Positions 23,436-35,563 of a stretch of DNA of 64,000 bases are shown here, piece by piece. The translations under genes were made by a program, and so were the position numbers. The DNA is from Chrysemys picta bellii (lineage: Eukaryota; Chordata; Testudines; Emydidae). The notes under the pieces are model-generated. The model was not told where the DNA came from, ran no database searches, and saw nothing but the letters and a program-made list of their open reading frames with translations. The stretch spans positions 115,957,434 through 116,021,433 of the forward strand of contig NC_088795.1 of the NCBI RefSeq assembly GCF_011386835.1, given 5' to 3'. Numbering within the stretch: position 1 is the first letter of the stretch; every line of letters begins with the position of its first letter.

Positions 23436-23443
23436 TTTATCAG

Positions 23444-24469
23444 AGCCCTTTATTTGTGCAGCCTGACTGTAGAGATTCTGGTTTATTGCCTCTCTTTAAG
23501 GAAATGAGCTTTTTATATTAATCCCCTTCAAATCTGTCCTTCCAGATTAGGATTCAGGCACATAATGGAGTAATGTGGGGAAACTTGCACCACCAGTGCT
23601 TGTGCTATCTGCAGATTTAAAAAAAAAACTGGTTTTACTTTCTAGTGCAGTCAATCCAGACTAATGTCAATAAGCACTAATGTCACTTTACAAGAGGTAA
23701 GTACATCTTTAATTTTCTATTCTGTTAGTGCTTTGGGATGTAGATATATGCACATTTGGTAAAGTAGTTTTATCATTGCCAGTGACTTAAAATGACTAAT
23801 GTGTTAACTTGGTCATTTAGAGAACTAATAAAGCCACTAGAAAATTTAATCTAATTTAAACAGAGCAGATATTCTTCTCCAAAAATACACTTTTAATAAT
23901 TGTCCCTGAGCCTAAATAAATAAAAAGAAAACCAACAATCATTGATCAGAACCAATTGGCCTGTATCAAACTGTGTTTAATTTAAGATACAATCATCAGA
24001 TCCTGCCTTAAAAGAAAATGAAAATTTTCTTAAAGCAAACATCTGCTCTTTGCCACCATCACAACTATTCTGTTCTCTGGTCTTTCAGTTCATTGAAGAA
24101 TACAAGTGAAAGAGGAGGGACCAGTCAGAGACGGGCATATACTGAAAGTTTGCTTCAGATTGGACAGGAATGTGTGTGCAAGCAGGCTTGATCGGTTAGC
24201 TTTGAGCACATGTGCAAGTAGCCCCATTGTCTACAGTGGTACCTGCTCTGGACTTAGATCAGTGTACCAGAGATCAGGATCTGCCCATTTATCTCTGGAG
24301 ATTACAGAATGCAGGATTTACTTGTGTCCGTGAAGTTTATCTAGTTTGAAAAACTTATAGGGGACACATGGATGTCCATTTCAAACCTGTGGGAGGATCA
24401 CAAGCAGGGAAGAGGTTCCTCAAGGAGTCTGGACACAAGTCCAACACTAGTATCCTGAACATATCTGTG
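23444..24469. other. Intergenic, nothing recognised
   Basis: No gene or clear element. Confidence 0.45.
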
Positions 24470-25190
24470 ATGACCTGATCCCCCTCTGGTGAACAGCTGA
24501 CACACATACACACATTTTGTGACTATCTGGTTCTGTTGCTGCCATTATCCAGGATTTATTCACTCCTTGTCTCTTTTAGACTTGGAGTTAAAAGGTTTTA
24601 GTCTTTTTCTCTCCTCGCCCCCCCCCCCCCACCAGGAACTGGAAACCCAGAGATACACTGTTGTGGTGGTAATTATTATATAGCATCATTCTGAGACGCC
24701 TCAGTCAGATTTCTAAATAACTTAGTAGCACATATCAGGCTGAGTCTTAGAATTAATGAAAACAAAATATCTTATTTATAATACCAAGAATAAATACAAT
24801 CTAACAAAGGACTGGGTAATGGGGTGTCAACTCACAAGATGCGCCTCCTTGTGGCTAGGTCTGGGAATTAGCTCTCACGCCATCTGGCATCTTCTTGTGT
24901 CCATTGCTCGTGCTGTGGTTGCTCTGACTGTGTGTGTCTCAGACTTGGCCCTCCTGCCAGGTCACGATGTGTTCCCCTCTTTACGGGGTAACAAAGTCCC
25001 ACCAGACAAACTGTCCAAATGCCACCTTAGATGGTCTTCCAGTTCCACTTCTCCAGGTCCTGTCCCATTTTACAAGTGGCTGGTAGGGGAACCTGGGCCT
25101 GCCTGCTACTCTGGGTTCCAGCCTAGGTGTGACACTAGCAAACCAGATGCCAGTTTATGTCAAAGAGCCCAGACCTCCTGACAAATACAC
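24470..25190 (-). mobile_element. Probable LTR-retroelement remnant, minus strand
   Basis: The sequence from CCTGATCCCCCTCTGG to the CCGGGTTCC-like end has the feel of a turtle ERV LTR read in reverse, with an AATAAATACAATC stretch and a CpG-containing block around 24835-25130. A C-run of about 14 lies near 24617-24630. There is no duplication I can find, so the limits are rough. Confidence 0.4.
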
Positions 25191-25212
25191 AGCTGGAATT
25201 AGTCTGGTACAC

Positions 25213-26085
25213 TTGTGTATTAATATTGTTAAAATAGGTATTAGAGTTATAAAAGTGTGCTTAGTGTTTAGACTTTATTGAATGCTTGTAAATTGCTGCA
25301 AGCATTAATCTCACGTATAACATCTGCATCCCATATTGTAAGGCATTTGCTGGTCCGTGAGAATAGGTGTTAGGTCCTGCCCTACAGAGAAGGCCCATTG
25401 ACCCCATTGTGGAATACCAGAAGATAAAAGAGTTTGATTGCGCTCTTCCCTTCTCCTCCCTGCTCCACCCCTCCCCCCCAGAAGAAGAGACATGCAAGTG
25501 ATTCCTCCCATTGGCTGAGCTGGCAGCTCAGAGAAGGGGGAAAGGGAATACAAATCCCTGACAAGGATAAACTGTATTTCTGTGCTGCTTGGATTCCCAC
25601 GGGCAAGGTTTTCTAGGCATAAGAAAGAGATGCCCAATGTTTAGCTTGGCTTAGCCCTAGGGACCTATAGTGCTTGTTTGTTTTAAAGGCTTCTATCACC
25701 TTTTGAAAGCATTTGTGTGTATGTTTACCTGATTTAACCTTGTAAATAACTCCTATTTCCTTTTCCTTCAGGACTGGCTTACGAGCATTGTCTTTGGTGT
25801 GAGATCTAAGGTGCAATTGACCTGAGGTAAGTGACTGGTCCTTTGGGACTAGGAGTAACCTCAATTTTGTTGTGATTTTTGATGTAAGGGACCATCTATC
25901 CCAAAGGCAAGCATACCTCAGTGTCAAGATGGATTGGCCTACCCAAGGGGATAGTCTTGGACTCCACGTTAAGGCTCTTAGAGTGTTTGAGGAGATCATA
26001 CCTGATTCTTGGTTGATGACATCTAAGTGTAGAATTCAGAACTAATTAGGGGTTTGTGTCATGCTTCTGACTAGTCTGCTACCAC
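25213..26085 (+). mobile_element. LTR-like repeat, plus strand
   Basis: I recognise this as a common turtle LTR-type repeat: CATTGGCTGAGCTGGCAGCT, then GGGAATACAAATCCCTGACA, then GGTGTGAGATCTAAGGTGCA, then TTGTTGTGATTTTTGATGT, ending in a TGCTTCTGACTAG region. It contains TTTCCTTTTCCTTCAGGACT. Edges are approximate because no target duplication was found. The 128-codon minus-strand frame at 25613-25999 is antisense to it and is not a gene. Confidence 0.55.
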
Positions 26086-26204
26086 TTCAGGACAGCTTGA
26101 AACCAGAAACTCTAGCACGAACAAAGTCAGTCTGTTTAGTCACAGACCCTATTGCTCTTCCCTGGACTCCTTCCTACAGCATCTCTCTAGCTCTTTACCT
26201 ATCT

Positions 26205-28505
26205 CTGGGTTATAGTCTTGGCTTTCACAACATCCTCTGGCAAGGAGTTCCACAGGTTGACTGTTCAAGAAAAAATATTTCCTTTTGTTTGTTTTAAACC
26301 TGCTGCCAATTAATTTCATTTGGTGACCCCTAGTTCTTGTGTTATGAGAAGGAGTAAATAATACTTCCTTATTTACTTTCTCCACACCATTCATGATTTT
26401 ATAGACCTCTATCATATCCCCCCCCTTTAGTTGTCTCTTTTCCAAGCTGAAAAGTCCTAGTCTTATTAATCTCTCCTCATATGGCAGCTGTTCCATACCC
26501 TAATCATTTTTGTTGACTTTTTCTGAACCTTTTCCAATTCCAATATATCTTTTTTGAGATGGGGCAACCACATCTGCACACAGTATCCAAGGTGTGGGTG
26601 TGCCATGGATTTATATAGTGGCAATATGATATTTTCTGTTATCTATCCCTTTCTTAATGATTCCCAACATTGTTTGCTTTTTTTGTCTGCCGCAGCACAT
26701 TGAACGGATGTTTTCAGAGAACTATCCACAATGACTCCAAGATCTTTCTTGATTTGTAACAGCTAATTTAGACCCCATTAATTTATATGTATAGTTGGGA
26801 TTATGTTTTCCAGTGTGCATTACTTTGCATTTATCAACATTGAATTTCATCTGCCATTTTGCTGCTTAGTCACCCAGTTTTGAGAGATCATTTTGTAGCT
26901 CTTTGCTGTCTACTTGTGACTTAACTATCTTAAGTAGTTTTGTATCATCTGCAAATTTTGCCACCTCACTGTTTACCCCTTTTTCCAGATCATTTATGAA
27001 TATGTTCAATAGGGCAGGTCCCAGTACTGACCCCTGGAGGACACCACTATTTACCTCTCTCCAGTCTGAAAAACTGACCATTTATTCCTACTCTTTGTTT
27101 CCTATCTTTTAACCAGTTATCAATCTATGAGAGGACCCTCCCTCTTATCCCATGACAGCTTGCTTTGCTTAAGAGCCTATAGCCACTGGATCCCCCTTGT
27201 CCACATGCTTGTTGACCCCCTTCAAATAATTCTAGTAGATTGGTGAGGCATGATTTCCCTTTACAAAAAACATTTCGACTCTTCCCCAACAAATTATGTT
27301 TATCTATATGTCTGACAATTTTGTTCTTTACTATAGTTTCAACCATTTTGCCCGGTACTGAAAACAGGCTTACCAGCCTGTAATTGCCAGAATCACCTCT
27401 GGAGCCCTTTTTAAAAATTGTCATCATATTAGCTATCATCCAGTCATTTGGTACAGAAGCTGATTTAAATGATCAGTTACAAACTACAGTTAGTAGTTCT
27501 GCGATTTCATATTTGAGTTCCTTCAGAACTCTTGGGTGAATACCAACTGGTCCTGGTGACTTAATACTGTTTAGTTTATCAATTTGTTCCCAAACCTTCT
27601 CTAATGACACCTAAGTCTGAGACAGTTCCTCAGATTTGTCACCTAAAAAGAATGACTCAGGTTTGGGAATTTCCCTCACATCCTCAGCCGTGAAGACCGA
27701 TGCAAATAATTCATTTAGTTTCTCCGCAATGGCCTTATCATCCTTGACTGCCCCTTTACCATCTCGATCATCCAGTGGCCCCACTGGTTGTTTAGCAGGC
27801 TTCCTGCTTCTGATGTACTTAGAATTTGAAGAACAGCTAGCCAAAGACCCAAAAAGTAATAGAACATTTTTTTGGCCTTCTTAATTATATTTATGCACTT
27901 CATTTGCCAGAGTTTATGCTCCTTTCTATTTTCCTCACTAGGACTTAACTTCCACTTTTTAAAGGATGCCTTTTTGTCTCACTGCTTCTTTTACTTTGGC
28001 TAAACAACAATGTGGCACTTTTTTGGTTCTCTTACTATGTTTTTTAATTTGGGGTATATGTTTAAGTTAATCCTCTATTATGATATCTTTAGCAAGTTTC
28101 CATGAAGCTTGCAGTGATTTCACTTTTGGCATTGTACCTTTTAATTTCTGTTTAACTAACTTCCTCATTTTCATGTAGTCCCCCTTTCTGAAATTAAATG
28201 CTATAGTGTTGGGCCACTGTGGTGCTTACCCCACCACAGGGATGCTAAAATTCAATAATCGATATATTATAGTCACTATTACCAAGTGATCCAGATATAT
28301 TCACCTCTTGGAACAGATCCTGTGCTCCACTTAGGACTAAATCAAGAATTGCTGCTCCTCTGGTGGGTTCCAGGACTAGTTATTCCAAGAACCAAATCAT
28401 TTAAAATGTCAAGAAACTTTATTTCTGCATCCCAACCTGAAGTGACATGTACCCAGTCAATATGGGGATAGTTGAAATCCCCCATTGTTATTGCAATTAC
28501 TTATA
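26205..28505 (-). mobile_element. CR1 LINE, endonuclease to ORF2 3' region
   Basis: Reading on the minus strand from 28505, the 5' part encodes GDFNYPHIDW at about 28470-28440, an endonuclease-domain motif. It then passes the linker and the reverse transcriptase: NYRLVSL near 27380, SGVLQGSVLGP near 27035 and KFADDTK near 26965. The 3' part runs to about 26205 without the terminal UTR. Pieces of the frame stay open for 60-115 codons but frameshifts and stops separate them. It is about 2.3 kb and lacks the CR1 5' end. The catalytic FADD is intact in this fragment, but the whole is dead. Confidence 0.88.
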
Positions 28506-29885
28506 TAAATAAGTAGCCCCACTGAAGTCAGTGAAACTAGTTGCATGAATCGTTGTTCCCAAGCATGAATCTAGGCATGGTAAAATCAGGAGTTTTGAAA
28601 TTTAATGGGATTTGATAATAGTGCTTCAGTGGCAGAGAGCAGTTTGACAAGTTTTTCAAATTTATTTCCTCTTCAACCTAGTCAGAAGCCAAGTGCATTT
28701 AGAACAGTACTGAGCACACTCCACTCACTTTTAGATCTGTGGATTTGATGCTCAGGATCTTCTAGGATCAGGCCCACAGTGTTGTACATAGTAAGTGGTA
28801 GCACGGTATATCAACTTGAGCTAAGCAAATGATTTGTAGTGCATTATTTGACAGATTTTCCTGTTTGTGAACTGTTTGCAAACAGACTAAACATTCATAT
28901 TTACAACCATTCATGAATGCATTCAGTATTTAATTCTTGGACTGCAGATGATTTGTGAAGAGTTTGCGGTGTATATTCACAATTCACACTGTGCTGGAAA
29001 GTTATATAAGAGTCATAAGTGAGTTTCCATTCCTTAATTTTATGATGTATGTAGCTAACCACCACAACTTAAATTGTAGATATTGCAACCAAATGTACAA
29101 TTTGAAATTTGCTGTTGGTAAATATTCATGGTACTAAAGCTGTAATGTTCAAATATTTACAGAAAGCCAACATGGAAAGGTCACAAATGCAGTCAAATTG
29201 GAATTCTTATTCATATTCAAAATATTCATGTACAATAGTTCCTCTGTTCTCTCAACTAATATCAATCTGACACTGTGTTTTGAGCAGCATAACAGATGAA
29301 CAGTTGTATCCAAATAATATGGGAATATTTAAAAAGATTAAGGAAATATACAAGTTATAATAAAAGATCCTGCAGATAGTTAATTAAGCATTTCTAGTGT
29401 TGCCATCTGCTTTATGGTCCTTAACAGCTAATTTGAAGAACAAGATTGTAATAAATAATAATAATGCTATTGTTGATTCCCAAACCAATGTGAATCAACT
29501 CCTAGATACAAATTTCTTGACTAACCCCAGAATCCTGTAATGATCTGGTAAATACAGTAGCTTATATCCTTCTCCTTTTATTGCAGAGGCATGATTTGTA
29601 GGAGTCCCTATTAAAAATTCTACCACCAAAAAGAGGGGGTGATTTCCCTCTCTCTTTTGTAGTTTACACTTACTCTGTATATTGCTAAATCATATCTCAT
29701 AGAGATAATTTAATTCCTATAAAAATACCTAAATGTCTCTATCTTTTCCTTTGAAATTACCTGCAATCTGGTGCATTCCAAATTCTTCCCCTGAAGAAGA
29801 TATCCTGGGGGCCCACCCCTCACAAGTTTGTCATCGAACATTTCAAGTTACACAGATTGGTCACTCTGCCAGAGTACTGTCAGTG
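28506..29885. other. Intergenic, nothing recognised
   Basis: AT-rich, no gene. A short CCACTGAAGTCAGTGAAAC phrase at 28518 is a MITE-type core fragment. Confidence 0.45.
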
Positions 29886-30045
29886 GGACCAATTCAGGAA
29901 AGTGCTGTGCTGAATAAGGATGATTATGTGCATGCTTAAAGTTAAAAACATGTTCACATCACAGTAGTCTTGAAATCGTGTCGGCATGAACAGGAATGGA
30001 TTTAAACATGTACTTAAGTGTTTTCCTGAATCATGGCCAATACCC
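29886..30045. mobile_element. Palindromic MITE, ~160 bp
   Basis: The left end CCAATTCAGGAAAGTGCT and the right end, which reads GGCCATGATTCAGGAAAAC on the minus strand, are inverted. Interior phrases GTGCATGCTTAAAGTTAAAA and TAAACATGTACTTAAGTG are also inverted relative to each other. Confidence 0.65.
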
Positions 30046-32200
30046 AGTGTTCTTTAGCCAGCAAACATGACTGAATAGGCCCTGGGAGCAGAGCGGATAA
30101 AGAAGGGAGTGTCATTTTCTGAAGAAATTTTTCATAATAGAACCAATACACTCTGGTCTTGTGTGCCAAGTAGTTTTTGGCTTTTCTCTTGGTTGGGATT
30201 ATAAGAAGAGTTAGAAGATTCCAAATTCAACATCAGACAACTGACTTGCTAAAAGTGAAACATGTGTTTAAATGCCTTGCTGAACTGGAGTCTGTGCATT
30301 GAATGACAAGATCTGGCCCACTGTCTGAAATGTGCTTCAGAATCTTTTTGGATGAAAGAGACTGTTAGAATTATTATTTTTGTGATTAGACAGGAATGAA
30401 TAGATATCAGTTGTCTGCAGAGAAGTTTATTTAATTTTATCTCTGGTTTAGGATAGCTCTCATTTCCCCCTCCACATCCCTGCCCAAAAGCTTGCTATTG
30501 TGTATGAGACAGATCAGTACAGTATCTTCCCAGCAATCTTGCTCACTGTGTTTTTGTTGGGTTCAAGTTTAAAGAAGCTGCTAACTTTTTTGCTAACAGC
30601 AAGTTAAATTTCCTTTGTAGGAATGATAGGGTGGAAAAAGTTGTCTCCTATATTACGTGCTCTGTTGTTCCACCCTGGCATGGTTACTTCCCGATTTATT
30701 TTTAACCATCCTTTCAAGGGCCAATCTAATGCCCCCTGAAGTCAAGAAAATTCTTCTCATTGTCTACAATCTGTGTTGGATCAGGCCCTGAGTGCTCAGT
30801 GTTTTCTGCAAATATGTTCTTAACTTAGGGCTTTGCCTTTCTCTTCTTCTGGGGAGACGGCCAACCAAAACCCCCCACAAAATTTTAGTTCAGGGGCCAT
30901 CTGTCCCTTATGCAAACAAAGTTAGTGTAATATGCAGTTTCTCCATCAGAAATTAAGCCTCCCCATAGCACACACACCCCAGCTCCCTTTTACTCTTTCC
31001 TGTATTGGTCAGTAAAGGAATCTATGATTAACTTGGCCTTGTGCTTGGACACATTTAAGACATTGTTCTCTGTCCTGGAATCTGGTAAATTTTATCATAA
31101 GTAGTATGGGTGGCTGATCTTTACTTTTAGGGTTTTCCGTTTGTTACAGTTTTCTTCTTCCTCTGTAAAAGTGAGGCACACAAATAAGCTGGTGACGGAG
31201 GAATGGACACTAATCTTTTAGGCCCACATACACGCTGCAAGAAACCATCTTGATTTTTTTGCAGCTTTTGGTGGGACCAAGAAAGAAGGCTGTGGTTGAG
31301 ATTTTCAAAGCTCACTAGGAGATTTAGCCATGGTAATTGTGCGGTTAAATCCCCTAGTCAGTTCTGAAAAATATCAAGCTATGTTTGTCTCAGTAATACT
31401 AATTTTGTTTTCAGCCATTTTAATGGCAGATTACCCAGTATCTGGTTTAGTATTGATAGTGGCAATAGAATTATTAGTTTTGATCTGAGCTGTAAATCCT
31501 TCTCTAGAGCTTATTTTTTATTGGACTTCTGCAATGTTGGTCGAGCAACAAGGAACCATACTGTGATCTCTTGCTGCAGTGGCACCCTGGTATGTTCTCT
31601 GTTTCTTCATTAGTCCCAGTGAGTCTTTATAGATACCCAGATATCTAGATTTCCCGATTGCTTTGTGTTGGTTTTGTTTTTTGCTTCCAGATTGGTGATA
31701 TTTTCTTCAGGAGGGTGAAATAGTTCTATTTTAGTATTTCAAAAGCTATTAAAATAGTGAGAGACTACATAGATAAGCTATTCAGCCTAACTATATTGTA
31801 AAGTGTATATATGGCAGCATCAGAGGTATCCAAATAAAAGGATCCCAACAAAACTTTAATGCAGCCAGAACCCCCATGTAGAAGCACCTGTGTCCTTTGG
31901 AGCGGACTACAGGCAGCTCTTCACTCAAGAACATTTTCTCCTTCTCTTTCCATTTCCCCTACCCCTCAAACCACATCTACCTGCAACTCAGCTAGCAGGA
32001 GAAAGGAAGCACACTAATATACAAAACATTTTGGTAAAAAAGTAAAAGTCAAGTTTATTTAACAAAGAATAGATTGTGAATCTAAACACATTAGCATAGC
32101 CCAGACAATAGTTACTATTCAAAAGACAAATTAAATACATTCTGCCATAGAACATCAACATTTAGTAAATAGATAATTCAATCATTCCAGTTCAGTTGCT
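30046..32200. other. Intergenic, little recognised
   Basis: No gene. A block at about 31850-32060 (an AAAAGTCAAGTTTATTTAAC segment) has the look of an LTR poly(A) region on the minus strand, but the family is not certain. Confidence 0.4.
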
Positions 32201-32256
32201 TTCAGAAACAAACAGTCTCTTTGCTGCTTTGACAAATCAATAGTTCTTCCACATTG

Positions 32257-33506
32257 TCATAGTAATAAAAGAAAACTAGTTTTATGATCCTTAAAAAGAT
32301 TATTGTGCAGAATACTCTCAATATATTTCATCCTATTCTCTTTGACAGAAGAAGTGACTAATGGTGATTTAGGGGACAGGTAGTGTTCAAGTACTTCTAA
32401 GAGAGCACATAGAAAAAAAAAACAAATAAACTGTGCCAAAAGGTAATAATTTACTTCTATTTTAGCTCCACAACAAAATATACGTACCCAATGACCTTTC
32501 CACAGAAGATGCTTTTCTCCTCCAAACTTGCTGCATAACTCAATACAGAATAAAGCACTTGATAAAGTGACAGTTCTGATGAGTTGGGTGGCAGACTAGG
32601 ATCAAAGACCACAGTGATGGAGACTATGGTAAGAACCTAGACTGATTAGATCAATTATATCAGTAACTACATACGAGAAATAAACCATACGCTTTGGCTG
32701 TAACTTCTTCAAAAGTGACTGTGGACACTGGCAGTCTCTAATGCCCTTTCTCAGTAGTTTTGTTTGTAGTAAAATATTCAAATCTACAATATTCCTTTCT
32801 TTATTAAGGATATAGGTAGAGGAAAACAGCATTACCACTAACAGTCCACTCTATGAAAACTTGTGTCTTAGCATTGTTGATACTGGTAGAAACTTCAGAC
32901 TTTGTAACTAGATTATGGTTTCATATTTACCACTTTCCTTCTACTGTTCCTGAAACCTTCTTCATTGTCCCCCATGTATAAGTCTCTGACTATCCTGCAT
33001 AATATAGTTTACCGCAATGGCATCTGATTTATAGTTCACCAAACACTATTAGTTGTATGTTTTTTTCCCATTGTTAAGTTGTATCTTTATTTTCCTTGTA
33101 GAAAACTGAAGCCAAAAGCAGTAAGACAGACAATGGATGTCTGATCTGCACTCTATTTGTCAACAGAAATCATTGTTCCTTGCAAATTGTACAGTGAATA
33201 TTTCCTTGCTACATTTTGCACTCGAGCCAGCTAATTAGCCTTCACAGTTAAATTAGTCCGCATCAGTGGAATAGACAAGAGGTCCTTTTCACCAAAGTGA
33301 GGAATATCAGTGCCAATATCTACTGATAGATGAGGATTTGGGACAGTATTGCTTAACCATAGAAAATACATATCACACTTGCCATACAAAGAGAGAACCC
33401 ATAGATTTCTCCGGAACTGGTTCAGTTTAATTTGTGAGCAAAGTAGTTCATAAATTACCTCAGACAGTCTCACTGACTGCCAAAATGCCAAACTCTTATT
33501 TAACAA
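32257..33506 (-). other. Cluster of minus-strand open frames, unassigned
   Basis: Three minus-strand frames (33506-33231, 91 codons; 32838-32602, 78 codons; 32439-32257, 60 codons) lie in an order that could be remnants of one longer coding region. Their translations include SVDIGTDIPHFGEKDL, LLKKLQPKRMVYFSY and TSSVKENRMKYIESIL, which look less repeat-like than most frames here. I do not recognise a family and see no splice-site pattern or poly(A) tail that would prove an exon or a retrocopy. Chance is a real possibility. Confidence 0.25.
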
Positions 33507-33540
33507 AATCTCTGGACGCTATATCAGACAGTGTCTCGTG

Positions 33541-34208
33541 TGTGAAATTGCACCCCATAATGCTTTATAGAAATATGCTTATGAATGTAAATATGACATA
33601 ACTAGAATATGTTTTATGCTAGATATGCCATGTAACATATCGTTGCAAAGGTTATGTTCTACTGAATGTATTCATCCTATTTGTATGCATGTATCATTTT
33701 TATAGCTGAAGTTATGACAGTTGTCTCTATGCTTGTATTTAAAGTGTTTGCTGTAGAAAGCACCTAAGGCAGATTTGGTCAACATAGTGTGAAGGGGTTA
33801 TTCAAGTAAATGGAAGTACTTGCCTAAGCGCTGGGGTCTCATCACTCTGTGAAGCTTGAATCGATCAGGATTCCCAGGTGGTGGTGGTGGTGGTGGTAGC
33901 TGAGGGTCCAGAGTGCTGGAGACCGGCAGAGTCCCCAGCACAATCAGTCAGGAGAAGATGAAGTCCCAATGGAACTGATGCAGATGTTGGATACAGGCAT
34001 CAGAGCACTTACTTGAGCATGGGTAGGGATTTTGTAGGGAAAGAACAATGGTTCAAGGGAGAACACTAGATTTGTTTATGGATAAACTGATGGCTCAAGG
34101 GAGTATACCAAAGTTGTTTTGTTCAGGCTAGCTAGACCATAGGAACTGATCATTCCTGGCTATGGGCGGTGTTCCTTTGAGGGAGATCACAATGCAATTA
34201 GGCAGCTT
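33541..34208 (+). mobile_element. LTR-like repeat, 5' part
   Basis: The first ~290 bp parallel the start of the solo LTR at 6093: TGTGAAATTGCACCCCATAA against TGTGACAGTGTACCCCATAA, then ATGACATAACTAGAATATG and TATTCATCCTATTTGTATG. After about 33830 the similarity is lost. The repeat continues past the RTE insertion at 34221-35106 and may run to about 35560, where an AATAAA occurs at 35122. A (GGT)n run sits at 33876-33897. Confidence 0.55.
33876..33897 (+). repeat. (GGT)n microsatellite
   Basis: About seven GGT units. Confidence 0.9.
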
Positions 34209-34220
34209 CAGTATTTTGGA

Positions 34221-35084
34221 GATACGATTTCACCAAAACTATTTACCACCTGCCTTGAAATGGTTATGAATAAGATCAATTGGAGGAGTGGTGTTAATAT
34301 AAATGGAGAACAATTATCTCATCTCAGATTCGCGGACAACATCGTACTAATTGTCAAAAGCACAAACCAACCGCAGAGCATGCTACGAAGACTCGACAAG
34401 AAAAGCAGTCAGGTCGGTCTGAAAATAAACCATTGCAAAACAAAATACATGCAATCAGACATCTTAAGAAAAGCCCGAACAACAGTAACAGGAGAAGAAA
34501 TTGAAGAAATGGAACAATACATACATTTGGGCCAAGAAGTTAATATGCACCAAGACACGAACAGAGAACTCTCGCGAAGGATTCGGGCAGGATGGTGTGC
34601 GTTTAATTCCATCAAGGTCGTCCTCAAAGAAGAAAAAAAAAAAATAGACATGTACAATATCTTCAATTCAACAGTGTTGCCAGCCATGCTGTACGGAAGT
34701 GAAACCTGGGCACTGACGAAGAGAGGAGAACAGCGGCTGTCGGTAGCTGAAAGGTCAATGGAACGAGCTATGTTGGGAATTTCCCTTCTGGATCGTACCC
34801 CAAATGAAATGATTAGGGAACGCAGCGGTGTGAAAGATATTGTCATGGAAAGCAGATATAATAAGATACGATGGGCTTGCCACACAGCATGGTTCACGGA
34901 CAATAGGTGGACCACAATCATTACTGAGTGGTACCCGCGAGAACAGAAAAGACCACCTGCTCGGCCTCCAAGAAGATGGGAAGATGACATTGTTAAAAGT
35001 TTCGTACGAACATGGAGAAGAAAGGCAAGAATGCAAGAAGAATGGCAGATGTGTTGTGATCGGCGCAGTCTTAACGACAGCTGA
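34221..35084 (+). pseudogene. RTE-type LINE reverse transcriptase, C-terminal part (287 codons open)
   Basis: The frame is open from the insertion point to a TGA at 35082-35084. It starts at DTISPKLFT, the RT motif that carries the conserved G-D-x-x-S-P, so the finger domain and the whole endonuclease are missing. The next motif reads RFADNIVLI: the second aspartate of the catalytic FADD is replaced by asparagine. A long thumb/C-terminal region follows, with VGLKINHCKTKYM, HLGQEVNMH, RIRAGWCAFNSIK, LPAMLYGSETWALTK, LGISLLDRTPNEMIRERSG and RPPARPPRRWEDDI. These blocks are typical of RTE-like endonuclease/RT proteins as I remember them from animals and parasitic worms. It has no promoter and could not act as a polymerase. 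The ATG at 34260 is internal and not a real start. Confidence 0.8.
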
Positions 35085-35106
35085 AGACCGATCGATCCAG
35101 GTGATC
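34221..35106 (+). mobile_element. 5'-truncated RTE-type LINE with perfect 12-bp duplication
   Basis: The direct repeat cagtattttgga lies at 34209-34220 and 35107-35118, so the inserted DNA is exactly 34221-35106 (886 bp). Joining the flanks restores a continuous host repeat. The insert begins inside the reverse transcriptase and ends in a short repetitive tail with GATC units (about 35085-35106), not a poly(A), as expected for RTE-clade LINEs. A target duplication of this length is the mark of target-primed reverse transcription. Confidence 0.85.
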
Positions 35107-35118
35107 CAGTATTTTGGA

Positions 35119-35563
35119 AAGCAATAAAGGATTTATTTCTAGAATTGGTCTGATAACTACTGAGCTGGGTGTGTACAGGCGCAGGTTCATTAACATCTGA
35201 AGCAGAGATTCCCCATCATGCAGTGCTTCCTTGCTTTCCTGGTCCCAGAGTTCAGTGCAGTTCATGCCTTATAATCTGTGTTCTCCATTCTGCATGCTAA
35301 TTGAGAAGCCTCCCTGTCCAATCTTTGATGCAAATGAGACTAGGGGAGTTTCCTTAATCCTGTCATCCTTGTCAGGAGGGTTTTAGGTGTGTCTTTCACT
35401 GCCTTTTCATTGCTTTTTGTAAGTCTGTCTTCTGATCGGCTTTGGTTCAAGCAGAGGCTGGGGGACGGGGGGAGGTCTTTCGTGAGTCAGACAGGCTGGA
35501 TACTGCGCCCTGGTTCCCCAAGAATGTAAAGCTGATAGGTAACACCTCACCTCTGTTTGCCCG
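35119..35563 (+). mobile_element. LTR-like repeat, 3' part after the RTE insertion
   Basis: This continues the repeat from 34208: AATAAA at 35122-35127, then sequence with CATTAACATCTGAAGCAGAG and CAGAGTTCAGTGCAGTTCAT, phrases of a dispersed turtle repeat. The class is uncertain. It stops where the CR1 tail starts. Confidence 0.4.

Noticed and set aside
24756..25181. 141-codon open frame, considered as a host exon
   Set aside because: It overlaps LTR-type sequence and its translation resembles no family I know.
25613..25999. 128-codon minus-strand open frame
   Set aside because: It is antisense to an LTR-like repeat that recurs in turtle DNA.
34409..34990. 193-codon open frame on the minus strand
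   Set aside because: It lies entirely antisense to the RTE reverse transcriptase frame and has no motif of its own.
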